Assembly (NCBI GenBank): GCA_016929905.1
Contig: JAFGHX010000369.1
Location: 51,091 to 115,090, forward strand
Reading direction: 5' to 3'
DNA length: 64,000 nt
Source of the DNA: Kiritimatiellia bacterium
GTDB lineage: Bacteria; Verrucomicrobiota; Kiritimatiellia; JAFGHX01
In this document: piece after piece, positions 1 to 9,341 of the stretch
Layout of the letters: the number at the start of each line of letters is the position of its first letter
How positions within the stretch are numbered: position 1 is the stretch's first letter
Program-made: the position numbers and the translations under genes
Notes under the pieces: model-generated
Seen by the model: the letters and a program-made list of their open reading frames with translations, nothing else
What the model was told of the DNA's origin: nothing
Databases searched by the model: none

Positions 1-1
1 G

Positions 2-892
2 TCCAAAGCCGAACAGGCGGCGGCCCGCTTCGGCGTGAACGCCGTGTACGGCGATCCGGAAGCGCTCCTTCAGAACGAGAAACCGGACATCATGGACATC
101 ATCGTGGAGGCGCCCGCGCACGAATGGTTGGTGAGTCTGGGTGCGAAATACAAAGTGCCCGTCATTTGCCAGAAGCCCATGGCGCATGACTGGAAGACGT
201 GCGAGAAGATGGTAGAAGGCTGCCGACAGGCGGGCGTGCCGCTGCTGATCCACGAGAACTACCGGTGGCAGGCTCCCACTCGCCGGCTCAAAGAAGCGCT
301 GGACGAGGGGCATGTCGGCGAGGTGTTCCGCGCCGACATCCAGCTCTCCACCGGCGGCGCCGAGGCCTTTGCCAAACAGCCCTACCTGATGAGCATCAAG
401 CACGCCTCGCTCTTCGACATGGGATGCCACATCGTCGATGTGGCGCGGTTCCTGTTCGGCGACCCGAGCAGCGTGTACTGCCAGTCCGTGACGAGCATCG
501 ACGGCATGGCGGGCGACGACACGTTCAACCTGGTCCTGCGGCAAGGGCGGGTGATCTGCACGTGTGAAGTGGCCACCCACACCCCGTTCAAGGCCTTCGT
601 CGAAGGCCGTAACGGAACCGTGCGGCTCGACAACGACGACCAACTCACGATCCGCACGAAACACGAAACCGTCACGCGCGACTGCCGGTTTGCCCGCGAG
701 TTCGCGTGGCTCCCGCCGGAGATGCAGGGGCTGGGTTGCGCCGAAAGCATTGTCGCCTGCCACCGCCACATGATTGCCTCGCTCAAGGGCGAGACGGCCT
801 GTGAGACCTCGGCCGAAGAGACCCTGAAAACCATGCGGGCGGTCTTCGGCGCCATCGAATCGACGGAAACCGGGCGGGCGGTGGCGCTGTAG
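2..892 (+). CDS. Gfo/Idh/MocA family oxidoreductase, 5' end outside window
   Basis: About 296 codons are visible and the reading frame is already open at the window edge, so the start and most of the nucleotide-binding fold are missing. The visible part begins in the late Rossmann region (KPDIMDIIVEAP) and runs into the alpha/beta substrate domain. The usual EKP motif holding the active-site lysine appears as QKP (VICQKPMAHDW), and HIVDVARFLFG is typical of the C-terminal domain. Family members are cytoplasmic NAD(P)-dependent sugar, inositol or sugar-acid dehydrogenases; the substrate cannot be called. It lies 90 bases upstream of a larA-like gene on the same strand, so joint transcription is plausible. 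Confidence 0.88.
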   Translation, partial: SKAEQAAARFGVNAVYGDPEALLQNEKPDIMDIIVEAPAHEWLVSLGAKYKVPVICQKPMAHDWKTCEKMVEGCRQAGVPLLIHENYRWQAPTRRLKEALDEGHVGEVFRADIQLSTGGAEAFAKQPYLMSIKHASLFDMGCHIVDVARFLFGDPSSVYCQSVTSIDGMAGDDTFNLVLRQGRVICTCEVATHTPFKAFVEGRNGTVRLDNDDQLTIRTKHETVTRDCRFAREFAWLPPEMQGLGCAESIVACHRHMIASLKGETACETSAEETLKTMRAVFGAIESTETGRAVAL

Positions 893-982
893 CCTGAGCG
901 CTCGTGGCAAAATCCGCCGAGAACGTGGTTGCCTTGGATTCGGTGATTCGCTCTTGTGCGTTGTGAAGACGGGAGACTTCAC

Positions 983-2242
983 ATGATCGAGCTGCCCTAC
1001 GGCAACGCGCGCATGCGAATTGCCGTGCCCGAACACAATCTCGCCTGGGTCCACGGCCCGCAACGGGTACCGGGGCTGCCCGACGTGCCCGCTGCCGTCG
1101 CGCGGGCGTTGCGCTCGCCGATCGGGGCGCCGTCCCTGGCGGACCTCGTTCGAAAGCACGGCAAGAAGACCGTCATCCTGGTCGACGACGGCACACGCCC
1201 CACGCCGCAACACGAGATCCTTCCGGCAGTCCTCAACGAGTTGAACGCGGCCGGCGTGGGCGACGGGGACATCTCGGTGCTTATCGGCCTCGGCACGCAT
1301 CGTCCCATGGCCCGCGGGGAATGCATCGAGAAATACGGCAGGCAGGTCTGTGAACGAGTCAGGATCGAGAACCTTTCGCAGGATCCGAAGGATTTCGAGG
1401 ATCTGGGCAGAACCCCGTCGGGAATCCCGGTCCAGATCAGCAAGCCGTACCTGCGTTGCCCCTTGAGCATTGCGGTCGGCAACATCGTGCCGCACATGTA
1501 CGCCGGATGGGCCGGCGGCGCGAAGATGATCCAGCCCGGCGTCTCCTCGGCGCTGACAACCGCCCGCACGCATCTGATGGCAGGGCCGAACGTCCACCGC
1601 ATCCTCGGCCGGGTCGAGAATCCGGTTCGGAGAGAAATGGAACAGATTGCAGTCCAATCCGGCCTGAAATTCATCCTGAATGTGGTCTTGAACCACGAGA
1701 GCCGGGTAGTCGCGGCGGTGGCGGGACACCCGATCGAGGCTCATCGGCGCGGCGTGCAGATCGCGCGGCCCATCTATGCCATTGACCCGGCTGAGACCCC
1801 GGATATCGTCATCGCCGGCTCCCATCCCGCCGATCGCGACCTGTGGCAGGGCATCAAGCCCTTGAACAGCTGCGGCCTGTTCGTCAGAGAAGGCGGCACG
1901 CTCATTCTCTGCATACCGGCGCCCGAGGGGATTGCGCCGGACCATCCGGAATTCGTCTCGTTCGGCAGGGCCACCGCCGAGCAGGTGCTCGCCCTGCTGC
2001 AACGCGGCGAGGCAACCGACGAAGTGGCCGTTGCAACCTACCTGGCCATGGAACGTACCCGACGAGCACTCGACATCGTGCTCGTGTCGGGCGGGATCCG
2101 CGATGCGGACGCCAGAAAGATCGGCCTGCGCGCCACGGCCGACTTCCCCTCGGCCCTCTCACTTGCCATGTCGCGGCACGGGAACGACTGTCGCATCGGG
2201 GTCATGACCGAAGGCGCGGATGTGTTCTGCCCCTCGCGGTAG
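983..2242 (+). CDS. larA: LarA-family (nickel-dependent lactate racemase-like) protein
   Basis: A 419-residue protein of normal LarA length. Three conserved positions fall where LarA's nickel-pincer cofactor residues lie: His in GLGTHRP (about 106), Lys in AGGAKM (about 182) and His in ARTHLM (about 197). The LarA family includes racemases and epimerases of several 2-hydroxy acids, so lactate is not assured. Beside a Gfo/Idh dehydrogenase, a sugar-acid or hydroxy-acid role is as likely. The ATG at 983 is preferred to an in-frame GTG at 956 because GGGAG lies seven bases upstream of it. No larB, larC or larE maturation genes are in the window. Confidence 0.85.
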   Translation: MIELPYGNARMRIAVPEHNLAWVHGPQRVPGLPDVPAAVARALRSPIGAPSLADLVRKHGKKTVILVDDGTRPTPQHEILPAVLNELNAAGVGDGDISVLIGLGTHRPMARGECIEKYGRQVCERVRIENLSQDPKDFEDLGRTPSGIPVQISKPYLRCPLSIAVGNIVPHMYAGWAGGAKMIQPGVSSALTTARTHLMAGPNVHRILGRVENPVRREMEQIAVQSGLKFILNVVLNHESRVVAAVAGHPIEAHRRGVQIARPIYAIDPAETPDIVIAGSHPADRDLWQGIKPLNSCGLFVREGGTLILCIPAPEGIAPDHPEFVSFGRATAEQVLALLQRGEATDEVAVATYLAMERTRRALDIVLVSGGIRDADARKIGLRATADFPSALSLAMSRHGNDCRIGVMTEGADVFCPSR

Positions 2243-2398
2243 GGCCTTCGCGCACGGCGAGCCCGGCAATGACGTCGTCGTCCGTCAACCGCTGTCCGGC
2301 TTGGTCTACCTTGGCCCCGAGGAGGGACTCGACCCGGCGCTCGTTCATGTCGATGAGCACCAGCGCCTCGCGCCACCCGGCGCCTTCGAGCGACTGGC

Positions 2399-2659
2399 TC
2401 AGTGCGCGTTGGCGCGCCGGACCGTCTTGCGGCGGTGGGCGGCCAGGATCTCGTCGCCATCAACGTTCTCATTCTGGAAGAATCGATAGGCCGCTTTGGT
2501 CTCAGCCCAATCGATGCATGCCTGGTTGATGGGGCTTTCTGGGGAGTCTGAGAACCGGTCACAGAGCGTGATCAACCTGGCGTCGAGTCTCTTGTCTCCG
2601 AGGTCGACGTCCGCAAACTCTTCAGCCGTCCAGCCCGCGTCGCTCGCCTTCCCCATCAT
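2399..2659 (-). pseudogene. IS4/Tn5-type transposase, N-terminal fragment
   Basis: Only about 86 residues remain. They match the N-terminal DNA-binding domain of Tn5-like IS4-family transposases (FADVDLGDKRLDARL, then WAETKAAYRFFQNENV, then ILAAHRRKTV). The DDE catalytic domain, normally another 350 or so residues, is absent, and the frame stops soon after this domain. The start at 2659 has AGGAGG six to seven bases upstream, so the 5' end is intact and the 3' part was lost. No matching terminal repeats were found. It marks an old insertion or deletion site next to other remnants. Confidence 0.75.
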
Positions 2660-2781
2660 GTGCCTCCTCTTTCGGGTTGACTCAATCCGGGCTCGTTGCA
2701 TCTGTCCGAGAAAATCATTCCGGATGGCGTACCGCCTGACCTACAAGGATCGACAACCGAAGACTCGAACCGTGTACGTGC

Positions 2782-3021
2782 GCCCGGATCAACTACAAAG
2801 GATATCGGTTCTTCTTCTATTCGAACGAAGGCGAACCGCGTGAGCCGCTGCACATCCACGTGCGGAAGGCGGAGGCGGTGGCCAAGTTCTGGCTGGAACC
2901 GGTGCCTGCCGTGGCCGAATCCTACGGGATGTCGGCGCACGAGTTGCGCGAATGGCTGGATGTGGCCATCCAACATAGAGACGAGATCGCGAGGTGCTGG
3001 GATGAATACTTTGGTGGTTGA
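2782..3021 (+). pseudogene. DUF4160 protein, 5' end degraded
   Basis: The reading frame GYRFFFYSNEGEP, then LHIHVRKAEAVAKFWLEPV, ending DEIARCWDEYFGG, matches the small DUF4160 family nearly end to end (about 75 residues). There is no ATG, GTG or TTG in frame between the preceding stop (2737) and the conserved block. Either the start has been lost by a small frameshift near 2775-2800 or the annotation start is non-standard. The stop overlaps the ATG of a DUF2442-like fragment, the usual arrangement for this pair. DUF4160/DUF2442 pairs are small, common in mobile regions and sometimes regarded as toxin-antitoxin-like; that role is unproven. Confidence 0.6.
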
Positions 3022-3060
3022 ACCTCTGGCGAAGAGTCTTCGTTTCGACGCCGACAACCG
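3002..3060 (+). pseudogene. DUF2442-like protein, N-terminal fragment
   Basis: From the ATG at 3002, which overlaps the DUF4160 stop codon, about 19 residues (MNTLVVEPLAKSLRFDADN) resemble the start of DUF2442 proteins. The similarity then ends abruptly at a strong hairpin and the frame runs on into non-coding sequence. The core of the family (the stretch around DGRTISVPLAW) is absent. This is a truncated partner of the DUF4160 gene; the assignment rests on position plus a short N-terminal match. Confidence 0.45.
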
Positions 3061-3071
3061 CATCAACCACG

Positions 3072-3109
3072 ACAGTGAGAAGGCGCCGGCAACGGCGCCT
3101 TTTCACTGT
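3072..3109. terminator. Bidirectional hairpin terminator
   Basis: Two 17-base arms (3072-3088 and 3093-3109) pair with a single mismatch around a GCAA tetraloop, with GGCGCCG/CGGCGCC at the core and TTTT in the descending arm. It sits downstream of the DUF4160/DUF2442 remnant on the plus strand and after the stop of the leftward beta-helix gene, so it could terminate both. Confidence 0.7.
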
Positions 3110-3225
3110 AGGTCGTCACATATTCGTGAGCGGGTTGGTGACGGATTCGAGGTTGCCGGCGGAATCGTCCGACCGGTCCGAGCTGTCAGACTGGGGCAAC
3201 ACGCGCAGCGGCAACCCGTCCCGGC

Positions 3226-4545
3226 CTATCGGCGCGAAGCGCCGGGCGCGCGATTTCCCGCGGCGACTTCGTACGCACCGATGTCGTACGCGGCGCCGGC
3301 GGGACGTGCGACCCCGTCGAAATCCGCGGGAACCATCTTGCTCAGGTCCGTTCCCGCGTCGATGGCCGCGGAACTCGCGCGCAGATGATAGTCATCGCCG
3401 TCAGCGTCGACGAACAAGGGGTCCGACGTGAGATTGGGCGTGTCGGCTGCTGCCGTGTCCTTGGTCAGGGCCAGATTCTGGCCCTGTCCGAACGCGATGT
3501 TGTTGACAACCGTGTTGCCCGATCCCTGCGAGACTTCGATCCCTCGGCGCCCGTTGCCCACGACGGTATTGTTGACCACCTTGTTGTAGTGCCCCTTCAC
3601 CGAAATGCCGCAGCCGTCGTTCCCGAACACGACGTTGTTGCGCACGATGTTGTTGTCGCCGCCCCACATCAGGATGCCGGCCCCGCCCTTCTTCACGCGG
3701 CGGGACGAGTTGTGCCAATAGGCCTTTCCGTTCCCCCATATCCGATTGCCTTCCACAAGGCTGTCGTCCACGGCGCACGTGTTGTAGCAATGCAGCCCGT
3801 ACCCGGTGCAGTCGTGGACCACGTTGCCGCGGAATACCCAGCGGTTTCCGCCGGCGTACCAGCCATAGCCGGAAAGGGGCCCGCCGATATCGTAGACGTG
3901 GTTGCCGATGAACTGAATGTCGTCGCCGGTGCCGGCGAATGCGCCGTCGGGAACATGATGCACGGCCAGATTCCGGAAGATCATGTGGTGGTGCCGTTCG
4001 CCCGAACGGGGAGGATTCAACTTCATCGCGTTGAGACGCACGCGCTTGTCCTTGATGTACTTGCGTTTGAAGATCTCGATGTGCTCCGCCTTCGTGAGGT
4101 CCAGCTTGCGCGCTTCGTCGAAGACGGGATCGGTGTAGGTGATCGCGAACCCGTCGAAGACGAGATAGCAGGAATAGCCGCCGACAATATGCAGAATCCG
4201 GCCGTCGACGCTGCCGAGACAGCCGTCCACGACGACCTGCTCGCCGGGGTAGTTCTTGTAGGTGATCCACGCGTCCGGCCGGCCGTGCTTGTTCTTGACT
4301 TGAAAGCCGCCGTACCGGCCCTCACGAATGAGTACGGTGTCACCGGCCGCCGACACGTCAACGGCCTTTTGAATTGTCTTGAACGGTTGGGCGATTGTGC
4401 CGGGGTTGGAATCGTCCCCCCGTGTCGAAACGTAGTACTGCCGCCCGCCCGTCACGTTCCCCTCGGCGGCGCGTGTATCCGCCGCCGGCCCCGCCAGGCA
4501 GACAAGCAACGACATGGCAACGCCTGTCAGCATCTTCGCGCACAT
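3226..4545 (-). CDS. Secreted right-handed beta-helix protein (DUF1565 type)
   Basis: A 439-residue exported protein. Residues 1 to about 24 form a signal peptide. A DUF1565-like N-terminal module follows (YYVSTRGDDSNPGTIAQPF, then AGDTVLIREGRY). From about 130 to 390 there are parallel beta-helix coils rich in N-x-V and NN ladders (NNIVRNNVVFGNDGCGIS). The C-terminus ends with the D-x-DG-x-ARP...DIGAYE motif seen at the end of nearly all helix genes here. Such folds are typical of polysaccharide lyases, epimerases and glycan-binding proteins; no catalytic set can be assigned. The start at 4545 is chosen for its signal peptide and the GGAGG upstream. It is closest to the beta-helix gene at 28868-30202. 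Confidence 0.85.
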   Translation of the reverse strand: MCAKMLTGVAMSLLVCLAGPAADTRAAEGNVTGGRQYYVSTRGDDSNPGTIAQPFKTIQKAVDVSAAGDTVLIREGRYGGFQVKNKHGRPDAWITYKNYPGEQVVVDGCLGSVDGRILHIVGGYSCYLVFDGFAITYTDPVFDEARKLDLTKAEHIEIFKRKYIKDKRVRLNAMKLNPPRSGERHHHMIFRNLAVHHVPDGAFAGTGDDIQFIGNHVYDIGGPLSGYGWYAGGNRWVFRGNVVHDCTGYGLHCYNTCAVDDSLVEGNRIWGNGKAYWHNSSRRVKKGGAGILMWGGDNNIVRNNVVFGNDGCGISVKGHYNKVVNNTVVGNGRRGIEVSQGSGNTVVNNIAFGQGQNLALTKDTAAADTPNLTSDPLFVDADGDDYHLRASSAAIDAGTDLSKMVPADFDGVARPAGAAYDIGAYEVAAGNRAPGASRR

Positions 4546-4654
4546 GGTTTCGCCCTCCTCCGTTGGCTCCTGTCGATCGCCGCATGGGCGCAGGGGGTTG
4601 GAGCCGGGCAGCTCCCGCACGCCCATCCTTCCATATCTTCCATCCTTCCAATCC

Positions 4655-6127
4655 CTATCGGGCGGCCTTGAACTCGTACGCCCCGACGTCGGGCGCCTTG
4701 CCCTGCGGGCGGGCGACCCCGTCCTTGTCGGCGTTGATTTCCGCCAGTACGACGGCGGCGTCCCGCGCCGGACTGCCCGGCTGCAGGTGGGCGTCCGCGG
4801 CGCCGACCAGCCGCGGATCCGCGTAGAGCGAGTTCTGCTCTCCGCCGTTCGCCTTCCGGTAGGCCCCGAAGTCCGCATATTTGGCGCCGGCCAGCCGCCA
4901 TTGCGGCGTTCCGGCGCGCCTGAAGTAGATATTGTGGTCCAGCGTTTGCGGGGTCGCGCCGGCGGGGCCGTCGAGAAAGAACTGGCCCGAATCGACGAAG
5001 ATATTGTTCTGGATCACGTTGCCGGTGCTCTTCGGGCCGAAGCTGACGCCGGTCGCGCTGTCGACGAACGTGTTGTTGAAGATGCGATTGTCGGCCTTCT
5101 TGAGGCTGATGCCGGGCCGTTTGCCCTCGCCGTAAAAGACATTGTTGTACACGATGTTGCCGGCGCGCGCCCAAAGCAGCAGGTCCGCCATGTATCGCTC
5201 GCGCTTCGGGTCCGTCGCCGCCCGGGGGCTACGGAAGATGTTCCCGTAGAACCGGCCGCCGGGCACATCGTCGTCGGGTTTCCCGTATTGGTGGATGCCG
5301 CAGCCGGCGATGTCCTCGAACACGCTGTGGCGTACGGTCAGGCCGGGCCCGCTCCCGTAGATGCCGTGCTGGTATTTCGTCGAGCCGATCTTCTGGAAGA
5401 GGCAATGCTCGACGAGACAGTCCGCGGGCGTCGGTTGGATGCCCTGGCTCGCGAGCGAGCGGAGCGTGCAGTGGCGTATCGTGATATGGCGCGTCTCGGC
5501 CTGGCCCTTGAACCCGTTCTTGCCGTATTCCAGGGTCAGACCGTCGAAGACCGTGTAATCGCAGCCGCGCAGGTTGACCACGTGATCGGGCGCGGTGCGC
5601 ATGTCCGCGCCGTTCGGGTCGGACCCGTCCGCCAGCCAGACGTACAGGGTCTTACCCGATGTGAAGAAGGAGTGGGCGTACATCTTGTCCACCGACTTGA
5701 TCGGGTGGGTTCTGCTGGGGTTGACCAGCGGCAGCCCGTTGCAGAAGACGCTGAGAGGCGCCTTCTTCAGATCGATGCGGTAGATGCCGTCCCGCACGCG
5801 GCTCCAGCCGGCGGCGGGCAGCACGCTGGAAGGTGTGATCCGCACTTCGCCGTCCCCGTACGCCTTGTAGGTGATGGGGTTCTCGCGGGTGCCCTTCGCC
5901 GTGACCTTCCAGGTCGGCCTCTCGGCATAGACGCCCGCCCGGATGCGCACGATGTCGCCCGGCTGCCGGTCCTGCGCCGCTCTCTTCAACGTCGCCCAGG
6001 GCTGCGCTTCGGTCCCCGGATTGCCGTCGTGGCCGCCGGGCGCGACGACATACGTCGCCGCCAGGACCCGAACGGCCTGCAAGACGATGAGCGAGACGGC
6101 CGCCCTGATCAACTCTTGCCTATGCAT
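4655..6127 (-). CDS. Secreted right-handed beta-helix protein
   Basis: A 490-residue protein with a signal peptide (1 to about 23), the module YVVAPGGHDGNPGTEAQPW, then a long helix whose coils include CTLRSLASQGIQP and LFQKIGSTKYQHGIYG. It ends ARPQGKAPDVGAYEF. It belongs to the same close subfamily as the genes at 7446, 36858, 39927 and the C-terminal half of 11505. These share a block around GDGEVRITPS, a surface HAIY motif and TLYVWL-DGSDP, which suggests a conserved active site or ligand groove. It starts 18 bases after the stop of the upstream beta-helix gene (6146), so the two are probably co-transcribed. Confidence 0.85.
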   Translation of the reverse strand: MHRQELIRAAVSLIVLQAVRVLAATYVVAPGGHDGNPGTEAQPWATLKRAAQDRQPGDIVRIRAGVYAERPTWKVTAKGTRENPITYKAYGDGEVRITPSSVLPAAGWSRVRDGIYRIDLKKAPLSVFCNGLPLVNPSRTHPIKSVDKMYAHSFFTSGKTLYVWLADGSDPNGADMRTAPDHVVNLRGCDYTVFDGLTLEYGKNGFKGQAETRHITIRHCTLRSLASQGIQPTPADCLVEHCLFQKIGSTKYQHGIYGSGPGLTVRHSVFEDIAGCGIHQYGKPDDDVPGGRFYGNIFRSPRAATDPKRERYMADLLLWARAGNIVYNNVFYGEGKRPGISLKKADNRIFNNTFVDSATGVSFGPKSTGNVIQNNIFVDSGQFFLDGPAGATPQTLDHNIYFRRAGTPQWRLAGAKYADFGAYRKANGGEQNSLYADPRLVGAADAHLQPGSPARDAAVVLAEINADKDGVARPQGKAPDVGAYEFKAAR

Positions 6128-6145
6128 CTTTCCCCCTTCTCCTTT

Positions 6146-7348
6146 TCACTGATCGGCTCTGAACTCATACGCCCCAATGTCCGGCGCCTGGCCCTGTGGG
6201 CGGGCGACCCCAGCCTTGTCGGTGGCGACTTCCGCCACGGTGACGCCCGCGTCGATCGCCGGGCTGCCCGCCTTGAGCCGGTAGTTCCCCGCCTGAGCGT
6301 CGGCGAACAGCGGGTCGCGATCCGTCAGGTTGTTGGCGAGCACCGGGTTCACGTTGTTCGGCTCGCCCTTCTCGTTCGTCCCGCCTTCGACTCGGACACC
6401 CCCGACCAGGATGTTGTTCTTGATCTGTGCATTCTGCGTCTGGCTCACGCCGAGGGCCCGCATCTCGCCGACCACGGTGTTGTTGTAGAACTTCGTGCGC
6501 TCGCCGCCCAGCGACACGGCCGTCTTCTGGCCCACGACGACGTTGTTGCATACCAGGTTGTCGCGGCCCTTCGTGATGAACATAGCGGTCTTCTTGTTTT
6601 TGTGCCGGCCGTTGTCGTGCACGTAGTTGCCGCGGAACACGTTGCCGTTGGCCCCTTCGCCCGTGCCGTAGATCTGCATGCCGAACGCGTAGTTGTGCGA
6701 GATCTCGCAGCCGTCGACCAGATTGTTCGAGCCGCCCATCTTGAGCCCGTGATCGTTCTTGTCGCGGCCGTTCCCGGTGATCTTCAGGTTGATGAACTCA
6801 CAGTGGTGGGCAGAGCCGGTCTGCAGGCCCGAGCTGCGGCTGCCCTTGATGGTGCAATTCTCGACCCGGATGTGGTGCGGCACCTGCCCCTCCCTTGAGC
6901 GGCTGATGTCGACGGTCTGTTCGCGGATCTTCTTCTGCCCGTCGAGGATCAACCCCTTCAGCGTGATATAGGAGCTGTCCCCGCTTATTCCGACGATGTA
7001 GTTCACCTGCGTATCCGCGGGCGGCTTGAGGGTGACGGCTTCGTCCTCGTGGTTCGACACGGTTACGCGCGCCTCGGGCGTGCCCGACGGGATCGTTTTC
7101 CAGAGCGTCTCGCCGTACTCGCCCCCGCGGATGTGCAGCGTGTCGCCCGGCTTCAGTTGTTCGACGCCATGCGAAACCGTCAGCCAGGGCGCCGCGAGCG
7201 TCCCGCTGTTCGAGTCGCGGCCGCCCTCGGCCAGGCCGTCGCCGCCCGGCCCGTCCACGTAGTACGTGGCGCCGGCCGCCAAACGGGCTGCTGCCGCCAA
7301 GATGAGGATCGTGCTCCAGACACTCCGAACCGGCATCTGTTTGTTCAT
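6146..7348 (-). CDS. Secreted right-handed beta-helix protein
   Basis: A 400-residue protein with a signal peptide (1 to about 26) and the N-terminal variant YYVDGPGGDGLAEGG followed by DSNSGTLAAPW. Short helix coils follow (NLVDGCEISHNYAFG, NLVCNNVVVGQKTAV), then the terminal ARPQGQAPDIGAYEF motif. The same N-terminal variant occurs only in the N-terminal half of the double-helix protein at 11505, so the two are direct relatives. A GAGGAACACGCG ribosome site precedes the start. Function beyond an extracellular carbohydrate-active fold is not readable. Confidence 0.85.
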   Translation of the reverse strand: MNKQMPVRSVWSTILILAAAARLAAGATYYVDGPGGDGLAEGGRDSNSGTLAAPWLTVSHGVEQLKPGDTLHIRGGEYGETLWKTIPSGTPEARVTVSNHEDEAVTLKPPADTQVNYIVGISGDSSYITLKGLILDGQKKIREQTVDISRSREGQVPHHIRVENCTIKGSRSSGLQTGSAHHCEFINLKITGNGRDKNDHGLKMGGSNNLVDGCEISHNYAFGMQIYGTGEGANGNVFRGNYVHDNGRHKNKKTAMFITKGRDNLVCNNVVVGQKTAVSLGGERTKFYNNTVVGEMRALGVSQTQNAQIKNNILVGGVRVEGGTNEKGEPNNVNPVLANNLTDRDPLFADAQAGNYRLKAGSPAIDAGVTVAEVATDKAGVARPQGQAPDIGAYEFRADQ

Positions 7349-7445
7349 CGCGTGTTCCTCCTTGTCAGGCTGCCGACTTCATCTCGCGGCCCCCGTGCAT
7401 CCGGAATACCCCCGTCTAATGCAAGCCTATTTGCGAGACAGGACA

Positions 7446-8957
7446 CTAGTTGCGGCTTGGCCGAAACTCGTAGGCGCCGAGATCATAGGCTGTTCCCTCG
7501 GGCCGGGCCGTGCCGTCGCGATCGACCGTCACGTCCTCCAGCGCGACGCCCGTGTCGATCGCCGGGCTGCCCGGCTGCAGGCGCGCCTCGGCCCCGTTCG
7601 CCAGGCGCGGATCGGCGTAGCGCGAATTCCGTTCCTGGCCGCTGGCCTTCTGATACTCGCCGAAGCTCGCGTAGGTGACGCCCGCCGATTCCCACCGCGG
7701 CGTGTCTGTCGGGCTGAAGTACAGATTGTGGTCCAACGTTTGCGGCGTTGCGCCGGCCGGCCACGCCAGGAAGGACCGGGCACAATTCACGAAGATGTTG
7801 TTCTGAACCCAGTTCTCCCTGCTCTGCGCATCGAAGGTGAGCGCGGTCGGGCACCCGACGAACGTGTTGTTCCACACGCGGTTGCCGGATCGCGACAGGA
7901 TGATCGCCGGGCGCTTGCCTTCGCCGTGGAAGACATTGTTGTAGACCCGCGTCTTCTGGCTGCGGCCCCAGAGGCTCAGATCCGCCATGTACTGATCGCG
8001 CGAGCGGCCGTCGACATACGGGCGCGGGCGGCGGAAGACGTTGCCGTAGATCTCGACGCCGGGCGGCGGCGGTTCGACGTCCCCGTACTGGCGCACGGCG
8101 TGCCCTGCGACTTCTTCGAACACGTTGTGGCGTACGATCAGCCCCTTGCTCCAGGGGCTGTTGACGGCGCACTGCGTCTGGGCATAGCCGATCTTCTGGA
8201 ATCGACAGTCCTCGATCACCGTTTCGGGCACGGTGAAGACGCCGTGGCTCGCCAGCGAGCGAAGGGTACAGTTGCGCAGCGTGATTCCCGCCGACGGCCG
8301 GCTCTCCTTCAAACCGACGAACCCGTACTCCAGGGTAAGCCCCTCGAAGATGAGATGCTCGCTCTTGTCCACCACGATCACGTGCGAGGGCGCCGTGCGT
8401 ATCACGGAGTCCTCCGGATTGGATCCGTCGACCAGCCGCACGTACAGGGTCTTGTCCGACACGAAGAAGGAGCCGGGACACAGGTCCTCAACCGCCTCGA
8501 TCGGGTGTTTCTCTCTTCCCGGCTTGACCAAGGGGAACTCGTTGTGGAAGACGGCCGTGGCCGGCGCCCGCAGCTCCGTCTTGTAGATGGCGTCCTTGAC
8601 GTGCACCCAGCCGTCGGCGGGCAGCACCGTCGAAGGCGTGATGCGGACCTCGCCGTCCCCGTAGGCCTTGAACGTGATCGGGTTGTCGGCGGCGCCGTGC
8701 ACGTGGATCCACCACGACGGCGACTCGACATAGGTGCCCGCCTTGATCAACACCGTGTCGCCGGGACCCGGCCGCCTGCTCTTCTGGACCGCCGCCCTCA
8801 GCGTCTTCCAGGGCTGCGCCGCCGTGCCCGGGTTCGCATCGTCACCGTTGGGCGCGACGTAACGGATGATGCCCGCGGCCCGCGCGGGCGGCACCGGATT
8901 GACCGTCAAGCCGATCAGCGACAGGACAGCGACGGCGATCAGCATTTTCGTGCGCAT
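7446..8957 (-). CDS. Secreted right-handed beta-helix protein
   Basis: A 503-residue protein with a signal peptide (1 to about 27, ending ARA), the module RYVAPNGDDANPGTAAQPW, the subfamily block around GDGEVRITPSTV, helix coils (CTLRSLASHGVF, then RHNVFEEVAG) and the terminal GTARPEGTAYDLGAYEF. AGGAG lies eight bases before the ATG. It is the first leftward gene after a 384-base divergent region shared with the AraC gene at 9342, and it heads a run of four helix genes (8957 back to 3226). Control by that AraC protein is a reasonable inference. Confidence 0.85.
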   Translation of the reverse strand: MRTKMLIAVAVLSLIGLTVNPVPPARAAGIIRYVAPNGDDANPGTAAQPWKTLRAAVQKSRRPGPGDTVLIKAGTYVESPSWWIHVHGAADNPITFKAYGDGEVRITPSTVLPADGWVHVKDAIYKTELRAPATAVFHNEFPLVKPGREKHPIEAVEDLCPGSFFVSDKTLYVRLVDGSNPEDSVIRTAPSHVIVVDKSEHLIFEGLTLEYGFVGLKESRPSAGITLRNCTLRSLASHGVFTVPETVIEDCRFQKIGYAQTQCAVNSPWSKGLIVRHNVFEEVAGHAVRQYGDVEPPPPGVEIYGNVFRRPRPYVDGRSRDQYMADLSLWGRSQKTRVYNNVFHGEGKRPAIILSRSGNRVWNNTFVGCPTALTFDAQSRENWVQNNIFVNCARSFLAWPAGATPQTLDHNLYFSPTDTPRWESAGVTYASFGEYQKASGQERNSRYADPRLANGAEARLQPGSPAIDTGVALEDVTVDRDGTARPEGTAYDLGAYEFRPSRN

Positions 8958-9341
8958 TGTCCGATCTCCTTTCCCGCGCGGGCAGAGCCCGGAACGCAGA
9001 GGTTGGAAGTCAGGAGTCAGAGGTCGGCGGAAGCCCGCGCGTCCGCCGCACGGACTTCGACGCGATGCCCGGCTCCGTCCTCTCGGGTCGTTATGGATTT
9101 CGCGTTCGCTCTGGATTCATCCCGGCCGGTACCCACTCCGCATGCCGGACTGTCTCTGTCCCAGTAGTAGTCAGAACGGGCGGTGCACGTCCATCGCGGC
9201 GGGTGCTTGAAAGCACGCAAAAACGTTCACGCCGCTGCCGCACGACACCGGCACGCGCGCCGATCGGCCCTGGAAACCAGCCGCGTCGTGTGATAACCTT
9301 GTCTGGACGCACGCCGTGTAACCCGCGGATGGAGGCCGTCC
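8958..9341. other. Divergent intergenic region
   Basis: A 384-base spacer between the leftward beta-helix gene and the rightward AraC gene. It holds a purine-rich tandem (GTCAGGAGTCAGAGGTC, 9009-9025), a small perfect hairpin (GTGCTT GA AAGCAC, 9203-9216) and, overlapping it, the 12-mer CACGCAAAAACG (9214-9225) that recurs at 14554 and 53806. No coding frame is convincing. It probably carries promoters and operators for both flanking genes. Confidence 0.5.

Noticed and set aside
2038..2562. Leftward open frame overlapping the larA 3' end, including a stretch reading LVLIDMNERRVESLLGAK in a neighbouring frame
   Set aside because: No start, ribosome site or known family; probably decayed sequence next to the transposase fragment or chance.
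4514..6898. A 794-codon rightward open frame, and similar ones at 7266-9167, 12612-14222, 22218-24203, 24365-26677 and 31482-33902
   Set aside because: Each lies opposite well-supported beta-helix, GH20-like or propeller genes with signal peptides and ribosome sites on the minus strand; the plus-strand products have no recognisable domain.
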